From Saccopteryx bilineata (Eukaryota; Chordata; Mammalia; Chiroptera; Emballonuridae), in the NCBI RefSeq assembly GCF_036850765.1, contig NC_089490.1, forward strand, positions 129,174,522 through 129,238,521: a stretch of DNA of 64,000 nt. The letters run 5' to 3'. This document shows, piece after piece, positions 22,094 through 33,845 of the stretch (the stretch's first letter is position 1; the number at the start of each line of letters is the position of its first letter). The notes beneath the pieces are model-generated. The model was given only the letters and a program-made list of their open reading frames with translations, was not told where the DNA came from and ran no database searches. Made by a program: the position numbers and the translations under genes.

Positions 22094-23503
22094 TACATTT
22101 AGGGTAATGATTGACACTTGAGGATTTCCTATGGCCATTTTATGTTTTGTTTTCTGGTAGCTCTGTGTCTTGTTTGGTTCTTATTTTTTATGTTTCTGTT
22201 AGTTGTTTCTGGGTGGTGATATTCCATACATCTTTCCTGTTTCTTCTTTTTTTAAGCTGAATATTTCAGTAGTGGATTTTTGTAGGGTGGTTACCTTTAG
22301 ATTATTTAGAGAAAAATGTTCATATGTACAAGAGTCCTTTATCTTATGAGTGCTTCTGCACTCCATCCTCCTTTGCTACTGAAGCTCCTTATCCTCTCCC
22401 CTTTTACGTTATTGTTCTCATAGAATACCCTTGTTTTTATTGTGATCTTGTTGGAGCTTTCACTTTTAGTTTTGATTTGTTTTGTTCTTTGTGTCTGGTT
22501 GAATAACCCATTTGAGTATTTCCCACAGTGAGGGTTTTCTGGTGATAAATTCCCTCAGCTTCTGTATGTCTGCAAAAACTTTTATTTCTCCTTCATATTT
22601 GAAGGATAACTTTGATGGATATAGTATTCTGAGCTGGTATTTTCTCTCTTTCAGTACTTCGAATGTTTGGGTCCACTCTCTTCTGGCTTGTTGAGTTTCT
22701 GCTGAGAAGTCTGGTGATAACCTAATGGGCTTTCCTTTACAGATTATATTCTTCTTTTCCCTAGCTGCCTTGAGGATTCTTTCTTTGTCATTGATTTCTG
22801 ACCATTTTACTACAATGTATCTTGGAGTAGGTCTGTTTGGGTTGAGGTAATGGCATTTTGTTTGCTTCTTAGATTCAAAGCTCTAACTCTTTCCATAGGC
22901 TTGGGAAATTCTCATCCATTATTTGTTTGAAAAGGTTCTCCATTCCCTTTTGCCTCTCTTCTTCTTCTGATATACTCATTATTTCTATATTGCTCTTTCT
23001 GATGAAGTCAGACAATACTTGTAGAGCTCTTTCATTTTTTTAAATTCATGAGTCTCTCTCCTCTTCTCTCTGTAGCATCTCTAGTTGCCTGTCTTTGATG
23101 TCACTGATTCTTTCCTCTATCTGGCATGTTTTATTAGCTAAACTTGCCACTTCTGTCTTCAATTCATATATTGAGTTCTTCATCTCTGTTTTTAAAGTTT
23201 CTCTCTCCTTTCTAAGTTCATTATGTTGCCTATTGGTGTTTTCTCACATCTTGTTGAGTATTTTCAGAACTTCACTTTTGAATTCTTTATTATTTAACTC
23301 CAAGATTTCCATGTGATTGAGATATTTTTCTGGAGATGTTTTTATTTTCTTTATGAACTGCATCTCTGTCTTGTGTAGTCATGGTATTCAATTTTGTCTT
23401 CTTTGATGGCATTTGAGATTGGTATTGTTAAGAACCCTAACAACAAAAAAAAAACCCTAAAAAATGAAAAATTTAAAAATACAATAAAAAATATAAGCAT
23501 TTA

Positions 23504-23639
23504 AAAATTATGACAGCCTGACCTGTGGTGGCGCAGTGGATAAAGCATCGACCTGGAACATTGAGGCTGCCGGTTCAAAACCCTAGGCTTACCCAGTCAA
23601 GGCACATATGGGAGTTGATGCTTCCTGCTCCTCCTCCCT

Positions 23640-23671
<32 letters not shown>

Positions 23672-23744
23672 AAAATGAATAAATTAAAAAAAATCAATTC
23701 CCCACCTCGGAATTTCCGGGGCTGGGTCCATCATCTTTTAAAAA
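23504..23744 (+). mobile_element. Short Rhin-like SINE with 3' transduction
   Basis: The SINE starts at 23517 with GCCTGACC, then A box GTGGCGCAGTGGATAAAGC, B box, (CT)n and an A-rich tail ending near 23693. A further 46 bp of unrelated sequence (23694-23739) ends in TTTT, the RNA polymerase III terminator, and is followed by a second A run. The perfect 13-bp duplication AAAAATTATGACA (23504-23516 and 23745-23757) encloses SINE and extra sequence together. This shows that both were retroposed as one RNA. Confidence 0.87.
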
Positions 23745-23761
23745 AAAAATTATGACAAATA

Positions 23762-24104
23762 GGCCCTGGTCGGTTGGCTCAGTGGTAGAGCGTGCAGGAG
23801 TCCTGGGTTCGATTCCTGGCCAGGGCACACAGGAGAAGCACCCATCTGCTTCTCCACCCCTCCCCCTCTCCTTCCTCTCTGTCTCTCTCTTCCCCTCCTG
23901 CAGCCAAGGCTCCATTGGAGCAAAGTTGGCCCAGGTGCTGAGGATGGCTCCATGGCCTCTGCCTCAGGTGCTAGAATGGCTCTGGTTGTAATGGGCAGAG
24001 CATCGCCCCCTGGTGGGCATGCCGGCTGGATCCCGGTCGGGCGCATGCGGGAGTCTGTCTGGCTGCCTCCCCATTTCCAACTTCAAAAAAATACAAAAAA
24101 AAAA
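23762..24104 (+). mobile_element. VES-like SINE
   Basis: Head GGCCCTGGTCGGTTGGCTC, tRNA-like boxes with a short gap between them, body and A tail. Flanking duplication TATGACAAATA (23751-23761 and 24105-24115) overlaps the duplication of the preceding SINE, so this one landed second. Confidence 0.9.
24004..24017 (-). promoter_or_regulatory. CTCF-type core motif in VES SINE
   Basis: Minus strand CCCACCAGGGGGCG, identical to the core in the other VES copies. Confidence 0.5.
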
Positions 24105-24139
24105 TATGACAAATAGAAAAAAAAACAGAAAACAATCAT

Positions 24140-24270
24140 AACTAAAAGTTTATATGCTTCTACCTCTAGCTCCCTATTTTCCTCTCCTTCTAGCCCTTGC
24201 AACCACCAACTTATTGTCTCTATAACTTGTCCTTAGTTTTTTAGATTCCACATGTAAGTGATAACATGCC
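24140..24270 (-). mobile_element. Old L1 3' UTR fragment
   Basis: 'gcaaccaccaacttattgtc' and 'ttagattccacatgtaagtg' follow the layout of minus-strand 3' UTRs of old mammalian L1s. It is short and diverged. Confidence 0.45.
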
Positions 24271-24538
24271 TACTACTGCTTCTTAAATAGCCTTAAGGAT
24301 GTTAATCATAGCACTGCTTTAGAATAAAAAAGCTAAGGAACAAATGTCATGTCTAAATGTGAGTGTTGAATTAATCATGGTAACATTTAGTGATAGAATA
24401 CCATGCACACACAGTAGCTTTTTTAAAAAAAATCACAAAGAGGCACATGAAAGGTGTGTACAATATTTGGAAGACATAAAACTTTTTAAAAAGTTGTTCC
24501 ATTTTTTAAAAATCATATGCATAAACAGTAGTTTAAAA

Positions 24539-24794
24539 CAGCAATTTTCAACCTTTTCCTCTCGTGGCACACATAAATTAATACCTATATTCTGCAGCAC
24601 ACCCAAAAATATGTATTTTTGCTGATATTACAAAAAATAAGTATAACTTGATTCATTTGCACAGTTTCTGTTGTGTTGGCTGTTGTTATTTTTTTATTTG
24701 ACAATCTAAAAGTAAAAAGGTCAGTGCCCCTGACTAAACAGTCAGGTATTATGTGTTTTAAAAATTCTTGCAGCACACAGGTTGAAAGTCACTG
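24539..24794. mobile_element. hAT-type MITE
   Basis: Terminal inverted repeats CAGCAATTTTCAACCT (left) and CAGTGACTTTCAACCT (right, reverse complement), about 256 bp apart, with 'gtggcacac' and 'gcagcacac' as a second inverted pair. The flanking 8-mers GTTTAAAA and GTCTAGTT match at only four positions, as expected for an old hAT insertion. No transposase sequence. Confidence 0.7.
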
Positions 24795-24802
24795 GTCTAG
24801 TT

Positions 24803-25778
24803 AACTGGTCTGAGTAATAGATCTTGAATGAATTTTATTTCTAAGAACCTACACATATTTTCTGACTTTCTATAACAACATGTATACATTTGCTATTTAA
24901 TAGTGCCACACTAAGCTCCTGTGGTAGCTCCTGAAACAAGAGCTTGCAAGCAGGTATTTGATTTGGGTTAGTGATTCCAGGGAACAGAGGTGGGGATGTG
25001 GAACAGTGAAACTGGAATAGAAGGAAAGCCAAATGAAAGGTGTGTATGTATTATAAAGCTGATCACCACTGTGGCAAATTGAGGTTTCTCTTCAGAAATC
25101 TCTAGAGGGAGGGGTAGAATAGGACATAAGACTAGAGGATTTATTCTCAGCTTCTTTCTTCCCATTGGTGAAGGGGCAGCATCTTAAGTCCCTTCTATTT
25201 ATTTCTGGGTTTGCATGTTGCTTAGAAGCTCTAAGAAGGTTGCTGCAGGTATCACACTACAAGAGAGAAGCACTCAGCTTCAGTGAGTGCTGGAAGGTAA
25301 ATGAAGTAAAAAGTCTACTTGACACTGGACAGGAGAGTTGTATCTTACATATATCGCTTGTATAAAGTTTAGAGATTGAAATTCCTTGTTCTTCAGGTTG
25401 TGATTCTCTTGTTCATTAGAAGGTGGTGAGACCCAAGTTTCTACTGTATATTTGTAAAGAGTAAGAGCTGTTGTGGTAGATGAAATCCCCTGAAACTACC
25501 CACTTCCAGCTCCAGCCAAGACAGTAACTAAAAAATCCTATTATATCTCAGAGGGGCAGAGCAGAGACTAGAGCCACCACAAAAATTTAAAGGGCACAGG
25601 GGTGGTGGTTCCCATCTAATTTTCTTTCTGGCATCTACAAAAACCAGATGGTGGCTGGTTGTATACCACTTGAACTTAACAAAGGAGTGGCCTCAGTTGC
25701 AGGGTGGGCTGTGGTCTCTTTACTAGAGCAGATTCATGGAGCCTTGAGTATGTGGTATGTGGCCACTGATCTGGTGAG
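24803..25778. other. Low-copy sequence, no gene seen
   Basis: Small frames only, none with a recognisable domain. I see no repeat family here. Confidence 0.45.
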
Positions 25779-25780
25779 TA

Positions 25781-26118
25781 CCATATTTCCCCGTGTCGAA
25801 GACTCACCCATTTTAGAAAAACTTGGGGTCCAAAAACTAGTTGCATATTATATAGTGGTTGTAGTTTTTTTACTTGCATTTCCTGCTTTTTCGTGCTTAT
25901 GTATGCACTCCTTGTTGAAGACATTAATTCGTCATCAGACACAGATGAGGACAGGTTAATGGATGGGAGTTCTGACAGTGATGAAGAGTTGTATGAATTT
26001 TATGATGAATAAAACTTGAGTTCAATAACTTTATGTAATACATTTCTTTTTAAATTTCGGGAGCCAAAATTAAGGTGTGTCTTATACATGGGAGTGTCTT
26101 ATACATGGGGAAATACAG
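25781..26118. mobile_element. Pogo/Tigger-like MITE with transposase tail codons
   Basis: Inverted ends: left CCATATTTCCCCGTGT, right (complement) CTGTATTTCCCCATGT, with a TA dinucleotide on each side (25779-25780, 26119-26120) as in Tc1/mariner/pogo elements. Inside, on the plus strand, is an acidic open stretch ending TAA near 26011 (SSSDTDEDRLMD, SDSDEELYEFYDE). It looks like the acidic C-terminus of a pogo-type transposase. The catalytic part is absent, so it would have moved only in trans. Confidence 0.65.
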
Positions 26119-26120
26119 TA

Positions 26121-26756
26121 TATGTTTTTCCATATCAATCAAAAAAATCAAAGGCTGTTTTTAGTCACATGGAATGACAAAAGTATACATTCACAGGATT
26201 GCTCCCAGGACTATATTAATTCTTTTATTTTCTGTCATCAGGGCCTGTACTATCCAGACATGCACAAAATTTACATTATTCCACTATTTTGATGATATAT
26301 GTTAATGAGCAAGACATGTCATGTATTCTATATGCCATCATAAGACGTGTGTAATCCAGAGGGTAAGATGTTACCCCACAAAGACCCAGAGGCTTGCCAG
26401 ATTAGTGCAGGACATTCAAGAATATTTCTCCAAAGTAGAAGGTAGGCTACTACACCTTTCACTTTCTACCTTTAAGAAAGAATCACACCACTTTCCAGGC
26501 TTCTCTGGATTTTGCTTGCAAAATATGTAGTCTACACTGAGGCACACTGCTTCAATTTATAAGGTGACTTAGAAGGCTGCTAGCTTTAGAGAGGAGCCCA
26601 GAGCCCTTGGGTTCTGCAGCAGGTTCATTTTCAGTTAAGTCAGCTTTGCTGCTCAAGTCATACAATGTAGCAGATCCCATGGTAGCAAGGGTACCTGAGG
26701 AGGAAAAGATTCTCTGTGAGTTCTTCGGCAAGCCCCAATGGGAGGATTGTAATACA
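26121..26756. other. Low-copy sequence, no gene seen
   Basis: Mixed-composition sequence with 60-70 codon frames that I cannot connect to any protein family. Confidence 0.4.
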
Positions 26757-26772
26757 GACCTCTAGGGTTCTT

Positions 26773-26819
26773 TTTTTAAAATTTTTTTAAATTTTATTTA
26801 TTTCAGAGAATAGAGACAG

Positions 26820-26866
<47 letters not shown>

Positions 26867-26980
26867 CAGGAAGCAGCTCCTCTCATATGTGCCTTGACCA
26901 GGCAAGCCCAGGGTTTTGAACCGGCGACCTCAGCATTCCAGGTCGACGCTTTATCCACTGTGCCACCACAGGTCAGGCCA
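26773..26980 (-). mobile_element. Short Rhin-like SINE with (GA)n
   Basis: Reverse-oriented SINE carrying a (GA)n run at about 26825-26862. Flanking duplications GACCTCTAGGGTTCTT (26757-26772) and GACCTCTGGGGTTCTT (26981-26996) differ at one base. Confidence 0.9.
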
Positions 26981-27037
26981 GACCTCTGGGGTTCTTAAAG
27001 CATGGCTCTGCCATCAGCTGCAGAAATACTTTGTCAC

Positions 27038-27155
27038 CCTGGCCAGATAGCCCAGAGGTTGCTGGTTTGATTCCCAGTCAGGACACATATAGCAACACAC
27101 TGATGTTCCTCTCTCTCTCCCTTCCTTTCTCACTAAAATCAATCAATAATTTTTT
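27038..27155 (+). mobile_element. Old VES-type SINE, degraded
   Basis: CCTGGCCAGATAGCCCAGAG head, B-box-like GGTTTGATTCCCAGTCAGG, and an 'aaaatcaatcaat' tail as in the widespread bat VES family. It is shorter than the 360-bp VES-like type elsewhere in the window. Confidence 0.7.
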
Positions 27156-27158
27156 TTT

Positions 27159-27540
27159 GCCCTGACTGGATGGCTTAGTGTTAGAGTGTCAGCCTGGCAT
27201 GTGATGTCCTGAGTTTGATTCCCAGTCAGGGAACATAGGAGAAGTGACCATCTGCTTCTCCACTCCTCCTCCCCCCTTTTTTTTTTCTCTCTCTCTCTCT
27301 CTATTCTCCTACAGCAGCCATGGCTTGATTGGTTCCAGTGAGTTGGCCCCAGATGCTGAGGATGGCTCTCATGGAGCCTCCACTGCAGGCACTAAAAATA
27401 GCTCAGTTGCCAAGCAATGGTCCTAGATGGGCAGAGCATGACCAGTAGGGAATTTGCTGGGTGGATCCTGGTAGGGGTGGATGTAGGAGTCTGTCTCTCT
27501 GTCTCCACTCCCCTCAGTTAAAAAAGATTAAAAATAAAAG
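27159..27540 (+). mobile_element. VES-like SINE, diverged
   Basis: GCCCTGACTGGATGGCTTAG head and the usual body with substitutions throughout. The CTCF-type core is decayed. It lies directly after the tail of the older SINE. Confidence 0.82.
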
Positions 27541-29340
27541 GAAACTATACTTCGTTGAAAATGCAACACCTGGCAGGCCCTGATATAGGCTGAGTACATC
27601 ACCATGGGACATCAAGTGACCCTGTGGTTAGAACTGCTCATCATGAGATGGATACTCTCAAATCCCCAAGTTATAAGATTAGATGGGCCCAATAGCAATC
27701 TATTATAAGAGAGAATCAGTACACTGGACAGTGGGCTTGAGCAGGTGCAGAAAATGCTTGAGAAGCTTCCAGAAAGATGACTCAAGATCCCGGGATATTC
27801 CTGCTATTAAACTGACTGACATCTCTTTCTCTGTTCACACATATGACCTCATGGTGGTTTTCCTATGACCATCTAACAGGAAGAAAAACCCAAATCGAGT
27901 TCTCAGATGGATTAGCTTGGCAACATTGGTCACAAAAGGAAGGGCATGTCTTCAACAGCATCTGCTTCCCCCAATGGCCACAGGGCTGGGATTTATCTTA
28001 CTTACCTCGGATGTGGTTGGCACCTAGTACCACTTAATAAATATTTGCTGAACATTGGACTAAATAAATTAACGAGTGGAAAGGTAATTTTCCTTTTTCC
28101 TTTTTACAGAGTAACAGCAATAAAAAGTATTTTTGAAAATATCTGTTTGGAGCCCTCCTTTAGTGTCTTCCTATATGTTGGTTTCAGTTTGCCAGTTCTC
28201 AGAGTGAGTTTTCTGTCAGTTTTGAGGCTATTGTGTAAAATAAATCTAGGTCATTGTTCATAATATGCTGTTTCAACTGTCTTAAATCTGAAGAGGGACT
28301 CTCAAACAGTGACTTGAAGCAAAGACAATCCCAAGGTTCTCCAAGCTTGTCTCATTGTCATGTCATATTTACCATGAAATCAAACTATGTCTTTGAGCCA
28401 GCCAGCAGAAGTGAAACTAAGTCACCCATTTATGTTTCCATGATCCAGCTTAAGTATGATTACTTAGAGATTTTCAGCCTTGTTGTCACTATTAAGCTTG
28501 CTGATGTGTGGTCAGTGAGGGCAGCTAGTGGAACAAGGAGAAATTGCCTATAGAAATATGTTTCTGTGGTAGAATAACTCTTTCTTGGTCTCAGCCAAGA
28601 CTCCGCTCCTTCTCAGTTGTGCAAGAGAATCAAATCTCACTGCAGCACTCAGAGCAGTAAAGTGAAGTTCCACAACAGTCCTCTTGAGTGATAAAAAGGA
28701 AATGTAATGGGGTGTTATGGAAACCAAGTCTTCCCTTAAACAAAATTTTTAATGAAATCTAGCAAAATAATGTTTTCAGTTTGGCAAATTTAATTTCCAT
28801 GTAGTTGCCTCTGATTTAGTATAAGTGGTCCAAACAAACTAGCTCTAAAATATGATATGATTTGAAATGATATATGATATGATATATGATAAAATACAAC
28901 ATGCCTTACTCCTGTTGGTCATTTATTCTGCTTGTTCTCCTTCGCCTGTTCCACTGCCCAGTTAAATCCCTCTCTTTCCCTTGGTTTTCACCATGGACTG
29001 GATTTATTAACTTAACTGAATTAAATATTACGTATTGTGCTGATAGTTTTAAACAGCATTGAGAACTCTAGGCCCCATAAAAGTAACAGAAAAAAAAAAA
29101 CTACAGCAAACTTCCCCATAGAAGGGCAGCCTCAGTGAGGATGAGAAGGGGCTTTTGTTCTTGCTCCAAACAATTGATCTTTCTTGCCAACTTTGCTTTT
29201 CATGCAATCCCAGAGACTTCTAAAGAGTACTGTTCTTGGAGCTCTTTAGTTGCTACTAAACTTGTTTCACAGTCACAGGGAGCCAGGTCTTTTGCTGATT
29301 TTAGCTGCATGTTTTAGGGTTGCTTTTAGGATAGTCTGGG
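27541..29340. other. Low-copy sequence, possible MIR/L2 tail
   Basis: At 28017-28076 'cttaataaatatttgctgaa' resembles the MIR/L2 3' end. At 28849-28895 there is an imperfect ATATGATATG repeat. A 105-codon frame at 27946-28263 crosses the MIR-like piece and has no recognisable domain. Confidence 0.4.
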
Positions 29341-29344
29341 TATT

Positions 29345-29662
29345 TTCCCCAAATACAGTTTACATTCAGTATCATTTTGTATTAGTTTCAGGTGTATAAC
29401 ATAGTGCTTAGACAATCACATACTTTACAAAGTGTTCCTCCAGATATTACCAGTATCCACCTGGCACCACATCTAGTTATTACAATATTATTGACTATAT
29501 TCCTTATGATTTACTTTACATCCCCATGACTATTTTGTAACTACCAATTTGTACTTCTTAAGCCCTTCACCTTTATCACCTCATCCCACAAACCCTTCCC
29601 CTCTAGCAGCAATCAGTCCATTCTCTGTATCTATGAGTTTGTTTCAATTTTGTTTGTAGAAT
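29345..29662 (-). mobile_element. Old L1 3' UTR fragment
   Basis: 'attagtttcaggtgtataac' and 'ctctgtatctatgagtttg' are typical of minus-strand 3' ends of old mammalian L1s. Confidence 0.65.
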
Positions 29663-29969
29663 AGATTGCTTTTAAATTAATTTTTTATATTCACTAACTT
29701 TAATGGAAAACAAGTGACATTATATTGTCAATTCTCCATGAGCTCTCTATGATAATAGGATTTCTTAGAATTAATTATCTTAAGCCCAGGTTTCAAACTT
29801 TTGGGGCAATTAAGAAAACACATCTCTGTAAATGCAGTTTGAAACTTTTTTATTAAGTAAATTATATTATTTTGGATTTACTTCAGAGCAAAACAATTAA
29901 AGAAAGCAGGAAAATTTTCATTCTGCATAATATCTATGTTTTGGAAAGCCTCATTATAAAAACACAAAA

Positions 29970-30326
29970 GATAAAAGACCTGTCATCAGAAAATTATGAG
30001 ACACTGAAGAAAGAAATTGAAGAAGATATAAATAAGTGAAAGCATATACCATGTTCATGGATAGGAAGAATTAATATCATTAAACTGTTCATACTACCCA
30101 AAGCCATCCATAGATTCAAAGCAATCCCTATCAAGACACGAATGGCCATTTCATAGAACTAGAACATATATCCCAAAAATTTATATGGAACCACAAAAGA
30201 CTATGAATAGCCATAGCAATCTTGAAAAAGAACAAAGTTGGTAGAATCATGTTACTTGATATCAAACTATACTAAAATGCCATAGTAATCAAAACAGTAT
30301 GGTACTGGCATAAAAATAGACATATA
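29970..30326 (+). mobile_element. L1 element D, first part
   Basis: Plus-strand old L1 fragment, 5'-truncated within ORF2: 'aagaattaatatcattaaac' and 'aaagccatccatagattcaa' correspond to the [20 protein letters not shown] region of ORF2 in L1 A. Split by a VES SINE. Confidence 0.82.
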
Positions 30327-30694
30327 GGCCCTGGCCAGGTAGTTCAACAGTAGAGCGTCGGCCAAGCATGTGGAAGTCCTGGGTTCAATTCCCAGCCAGG
30401 GCACACAGGAGAAGCACCCATCTGCTTCTCCACCTTTCCCCCTCTCCTTTCTCTCTAGCTCTCTCTTCTCCTTCTGCAGCCAAGGCTCCATTGGAGCAAA
30501 GTTGGCCCCAGTGCTGAGGATGGCTCCATGCCCTCCACCTCAGGCACTAGAATGGCTCCAGTTGCAGCAGAACAATGCCCCAGATGGGCTGAGCATCACC
30601 CCATAGTGGGTATGCTGGGTGGATCTCGGTCTGGTGTATGCGGGAGTCTGTCTGCCTCCCCCTGCTTCCCACTTTGGAAAGATACAAAATAAAA
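30327..30694 (+). mobile_element. VES-like SINE in L1 D
   Basis: Full structure with an A-rich tail. Flanking duplications AATAGACATATA (30315-30326) and AATAGAAATATA (30695-30706), one mismatch. The CTCF-type core is mutated (CACCCCATAGTGGG). Confidence 0.88.
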
Positions 30695-31764
30695 AATAGA
30701 AATATAGATCAATGGGGCAGAATAGAGTCCAGAAATAAGCTTATACCTTTATAGCCAATTAATATTTGACAAAGAAGGTAAAAACATTCAATGAGGTAAA
30801 GATAGTCTATTTAATAAGTGGTGTTAGGAAAACTGGACAGATACATGCACAAAAATGAAACTAGACTACTTTCTTACACAATACACAAGAACAAACTCAA
30901 AATGGATTAAAGACTTAAATGTTAGACTTGAAACCATAAAAATCCTAAAAGAAAACAGTCAGTAAAATCTCAGACATTTCTCATAGAAATATTTGGTCAA
31001 GGGAAACAAAGAAAAAATAAACAAATGGAACTACATCAAACTAAAAAGTTTTTGCACAGCAAAGAAAACTATCAACAAAATAAAAAGACAACTCACTGAA
31101 TGGGAGAATATATTCACAGATGAGATACCTGATAAAGGGCTAATATCTAAAATTTATAAAGAACTTATGCAACTCTACACCAAAAAAACCCCACCAAACC
31201 AATTAAAAATGGGCAAAGGACTTGAATAGACACTTTTCCATGATACTGAATGTCACTAAGCATCAGAGAAATGCAACTTAAAAGCAAAATAAGGTATCAC
31301 CTCACACCTGCTAGAATGGCTTTCAGCAGTTATCAACAAACAACAAATGCTGTCAAGGATGTTGAGAAAAGTACCCTTTCCTTGTGCACTGTGGGTAGAA
31401 ATGCAGACTGATGCAGCCACTGCGAAAAACAGTATAGAGTTTCCTGAAAAAAATCAAAAGTGGAACTGCCTTATGACCCAGCACTTCTACTTCTTGGAAT
31501 TTATCCAAAGAAATCCAAAAACATCCAATCAAAAGCATATATGTACCCCTATGTTCACTGCAATGTTATTTACAACAGCAAAGATCTGGAAATAGCCCAG
31601 GTGTCTATCAGTAGATGAGTACATAAAAACATCTGTGGTACATTTACACAATGGAATACTACTCGGCCATAAAAGTGAAGAAAACTTTACCTTTTGCAAC
31701 AGCATGGCTGGACCTGGAGATGATTATGCTAAGTGAAATAAGCCAGGCAGAGAAAGACAAGTAC
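30695..31764 (+). mobile_element. L1 element D, second part
   Basis: Encodes ORF2 C-terminal remnants: 30993-31229 ([30 protein letters not shown]) and 31347-31595 (CTPMFTAMLFTTAKIWK). Stops and frameshifts between the blocks show that it is dead. Split again by a VES at 31765. Confidence 0.85.
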
Positions 31765-32149
31765 CCTGGCCGGTTGGCTCAGCGGTAGAGCATCGGCCTG
31801 GCGTGCAGGGGACCTGGGTTCAATTCCCGGCCAGGGCACATAGGAGAAGCACCCATTTGCTTCTCCACCCGCCCTCCTCCTTCCTCTCTGTCTCTCTCTT
31901 CCCCTCCCGCAGCCAGGGCTCCATTGGAGCAAAGATTGCCCGGGCCCTGGGGATGGCTCCTTGGCCTCTGCCCCAGGTGCTAGAGTGGCTCTGGTCGCGG
32001 CAGAGCGACGCCCGGGAGAGGCAGAGCATCGCCCTCTGGTGAGCAGAGCGTCGCCCCTGGTGGGTGTGCCGGGTGTATCCCGGTCGGGCGCATGTGGGAG
32101 TCTGACTGTCTCTCCCCGTTTCCAGCTTCAGAAAAAAAAAAAGAGAGAG
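31765..32149 (+). mobile_element. VES-like SINE in L1 D
   Basis: Perfect 16-bp duplication AGAGAAAGACAAGTAC (31749-31764 and 32150-32165), so this is a fairly recent insertion. The head lacks the first bases (starts CCTGGCC). Two decayed CTCF-type cores lie near 32032 and 32053. Confidence 0.92.
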
Positions 32150-32555
32150 AGAGAAAGACAAGTACCATATGATTTCACTCATATGTGGACTCTAATTAAC
32201 AAAATGAACTAAAAAACAGAACAGAGACAGACTCACAGTTAGAAAGCAGTCTTGACAGCTGAGAGGGGTACTCCAACTTCAGGAGATAGAAGGATTAAGG
32301 GAAAAAAAGAGAGAGAGAGAAAAACCTCATGGATGTGGACAACAGTGTGGTGACCGGGTGATTGTCAGGGTTGGGAGAGTATGGATGAGGGTAAAGGGGA
32401 ATAAATGGTGATAGGAAGAGACTTGACTTGGGGTGCTGAACACACAATACAGTGTACAGATGATGTGTCATAGAACTGCACACCTGAAACCTTTATGATT
32501 TTGTTAACCAATGTCTTCCCAATAAGTTCAATAAAATAGGAAATAAAATAAAATC
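32150..32555 (+). mobile_element. L1 element D, 3' end
   Basis: Continues the ORF2 stop region and 3' UTR, ending with 'ttcaataaaataggaaataa' as A-tail. Element D totals about 1.8 kb of L1 without the SINEs. Confidence 0.8.
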
Positions 32556-32839
32556 ATAAAATATTTGAATAGAGAGGAATAGAATTTTTTTCAGATAAAG
32601 TTTTCCATTTTGGGTCCTAACAAAATAATTGATGCCTGGCGTTGTGCTCCTGATACAAGAACTGCTAGGTTTTATTAATTTCAAAAATATGAAGACTTAC
32701 CCCATTCTCAGATCCTTCCCAGTACCCACTAAATTTTTTTTCTGAGGTACAACCATGATGTCCAATTAACACCTCAAATTCGATTTCTTAGATGACCCAG
32801 AAAACAACAGAGGCTTTGGAAGGGAATGGTCAGGAGGAT

Positions 32840-33035
32840 GGACCTGATGGCAGACTAGCTCTACCACTTGCTACCTGTGCAAGTTGCTTAAACTCTCTGT
32901 GCCTCATTTTTCCATCTGTAAAATGGGGATAGTAGTAGTAAATACCAAATAGACTTATGAGGAGTAAATGAGTTCGTCTTTGTAAAGTATTTAGACTAGT
33001 GCCAGTAGATAGTAAGTATATATGAATGTTGTTAA
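32840..33035 (+). mobile_element. MIR SINE
   Basis: 'caagttgcttaaactctctg', 'tgcctcatttttccatctgt' and 'aaaatggggatag' follow the MIR core on the plus strand. Confidence 0.85.
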
Positions 33036-33183
33036 ATAAAATTTTAAATTTTATGTAACGAAGGCTAATCCTGAGTTTTTCTCTCCAAAATCAAATACAA
33101 ATTCAGCAAAAAAGAAAATTATTGGTAATTTTAATGCCTTTTTATATAAATAACATATCTAATAAGAATCTTCATTACAGCTT

Positions 33184-33426
33184 GATGGGGAGGTGGCTCA
33201 GTGGATAGAGCATCGGACTGGGATGTGGAGGACCCAGGTTCGAGACCCCGAGGTCGCCAGCTGAAGGCCCACGGTCAAGGTACGTGTGAGAGGGCAATCA
33301 ATGAACAACTAAGGTATCGCAACAAAGGACTGATGATTGGTGCTTCTTATCTCTCTCTGTTCTTGTCTGTCTGTCCCTATCTATCCTTCTCTCTGACACT
33401 CTCTGTCTCTGTAAAGAAAAAAAAAA
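33184..33426 (+). mobile_element. Rhin-like SINE, intermediate form
   Basis: GTGGCTCAGTGGATAGAGC A box and GGTTCGAGACCCCG B box. It lacks the 'cttgagc' modules. Duplication AATCTTCATTACAGCTT (33167-33183 and 33427-33443) is perfect. Confidence 0.93.
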
Positions 33427-33504
33427 AATCTTCATTACAGCTTATAAATAAACTAGATGTTCAACAATATACAAATTGTTAAAATATCAACATATTTAAT
33501 GTTT

Positions 33505-33845
33505 TGGGGGGTTTTGTTTGTTTGTTTTTACAGAAACAGAAAGAGTCAGAGAGAGGGATAGATAAGGACAGACAGAAATGGAGAGAGATGAGAAGCATCA
33601 ATCATCAGTTTTTTGTTGCAACACCTTAGTTGTTCATTGCTTGCTTTCTCATATGTGCCTTGATCATGGGCCTTTAGTAGACTGAGTAACCCCTTGCTCG
33701 AGCCAGCGACCTTGGGTCCAAGCTGGTGAGCTTTTTTGCTCAAACCAGATGAGCCTGCGCTCAAGCTGGTGACCTCGGGGTCTCGAACCTGGGTCTTCCG
33801 CATCCCAGACCGACGCTTTATCCACTGTGCCAACGCCTGGTCAGG
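33505..33845 (-). mobile_element. Rhin-like SINE, long form
   Basis: Perfect duplication CATATTTAATGTTT (33491-33504 and 33846-33859). The head is at the right end ('cctggtcaggc'). Confidence 0.93.

Larger units (their letters stand above)
21262..23503 (-). mobile_element. L1 element C, 5'-most part
   Basis: Endonuclease part of ORF2 (21276-22040), inter-ORF region and ORF1 remnants (about 22540-23400). It ends in A-rich sequence near 23440-23503 without a recognisable 5' UTR, so C is 5'-truncated or degraded there. A 57-bp inverted copy of its own endonuclease sequence sits at 22037-22093. Confidence 0.8.
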
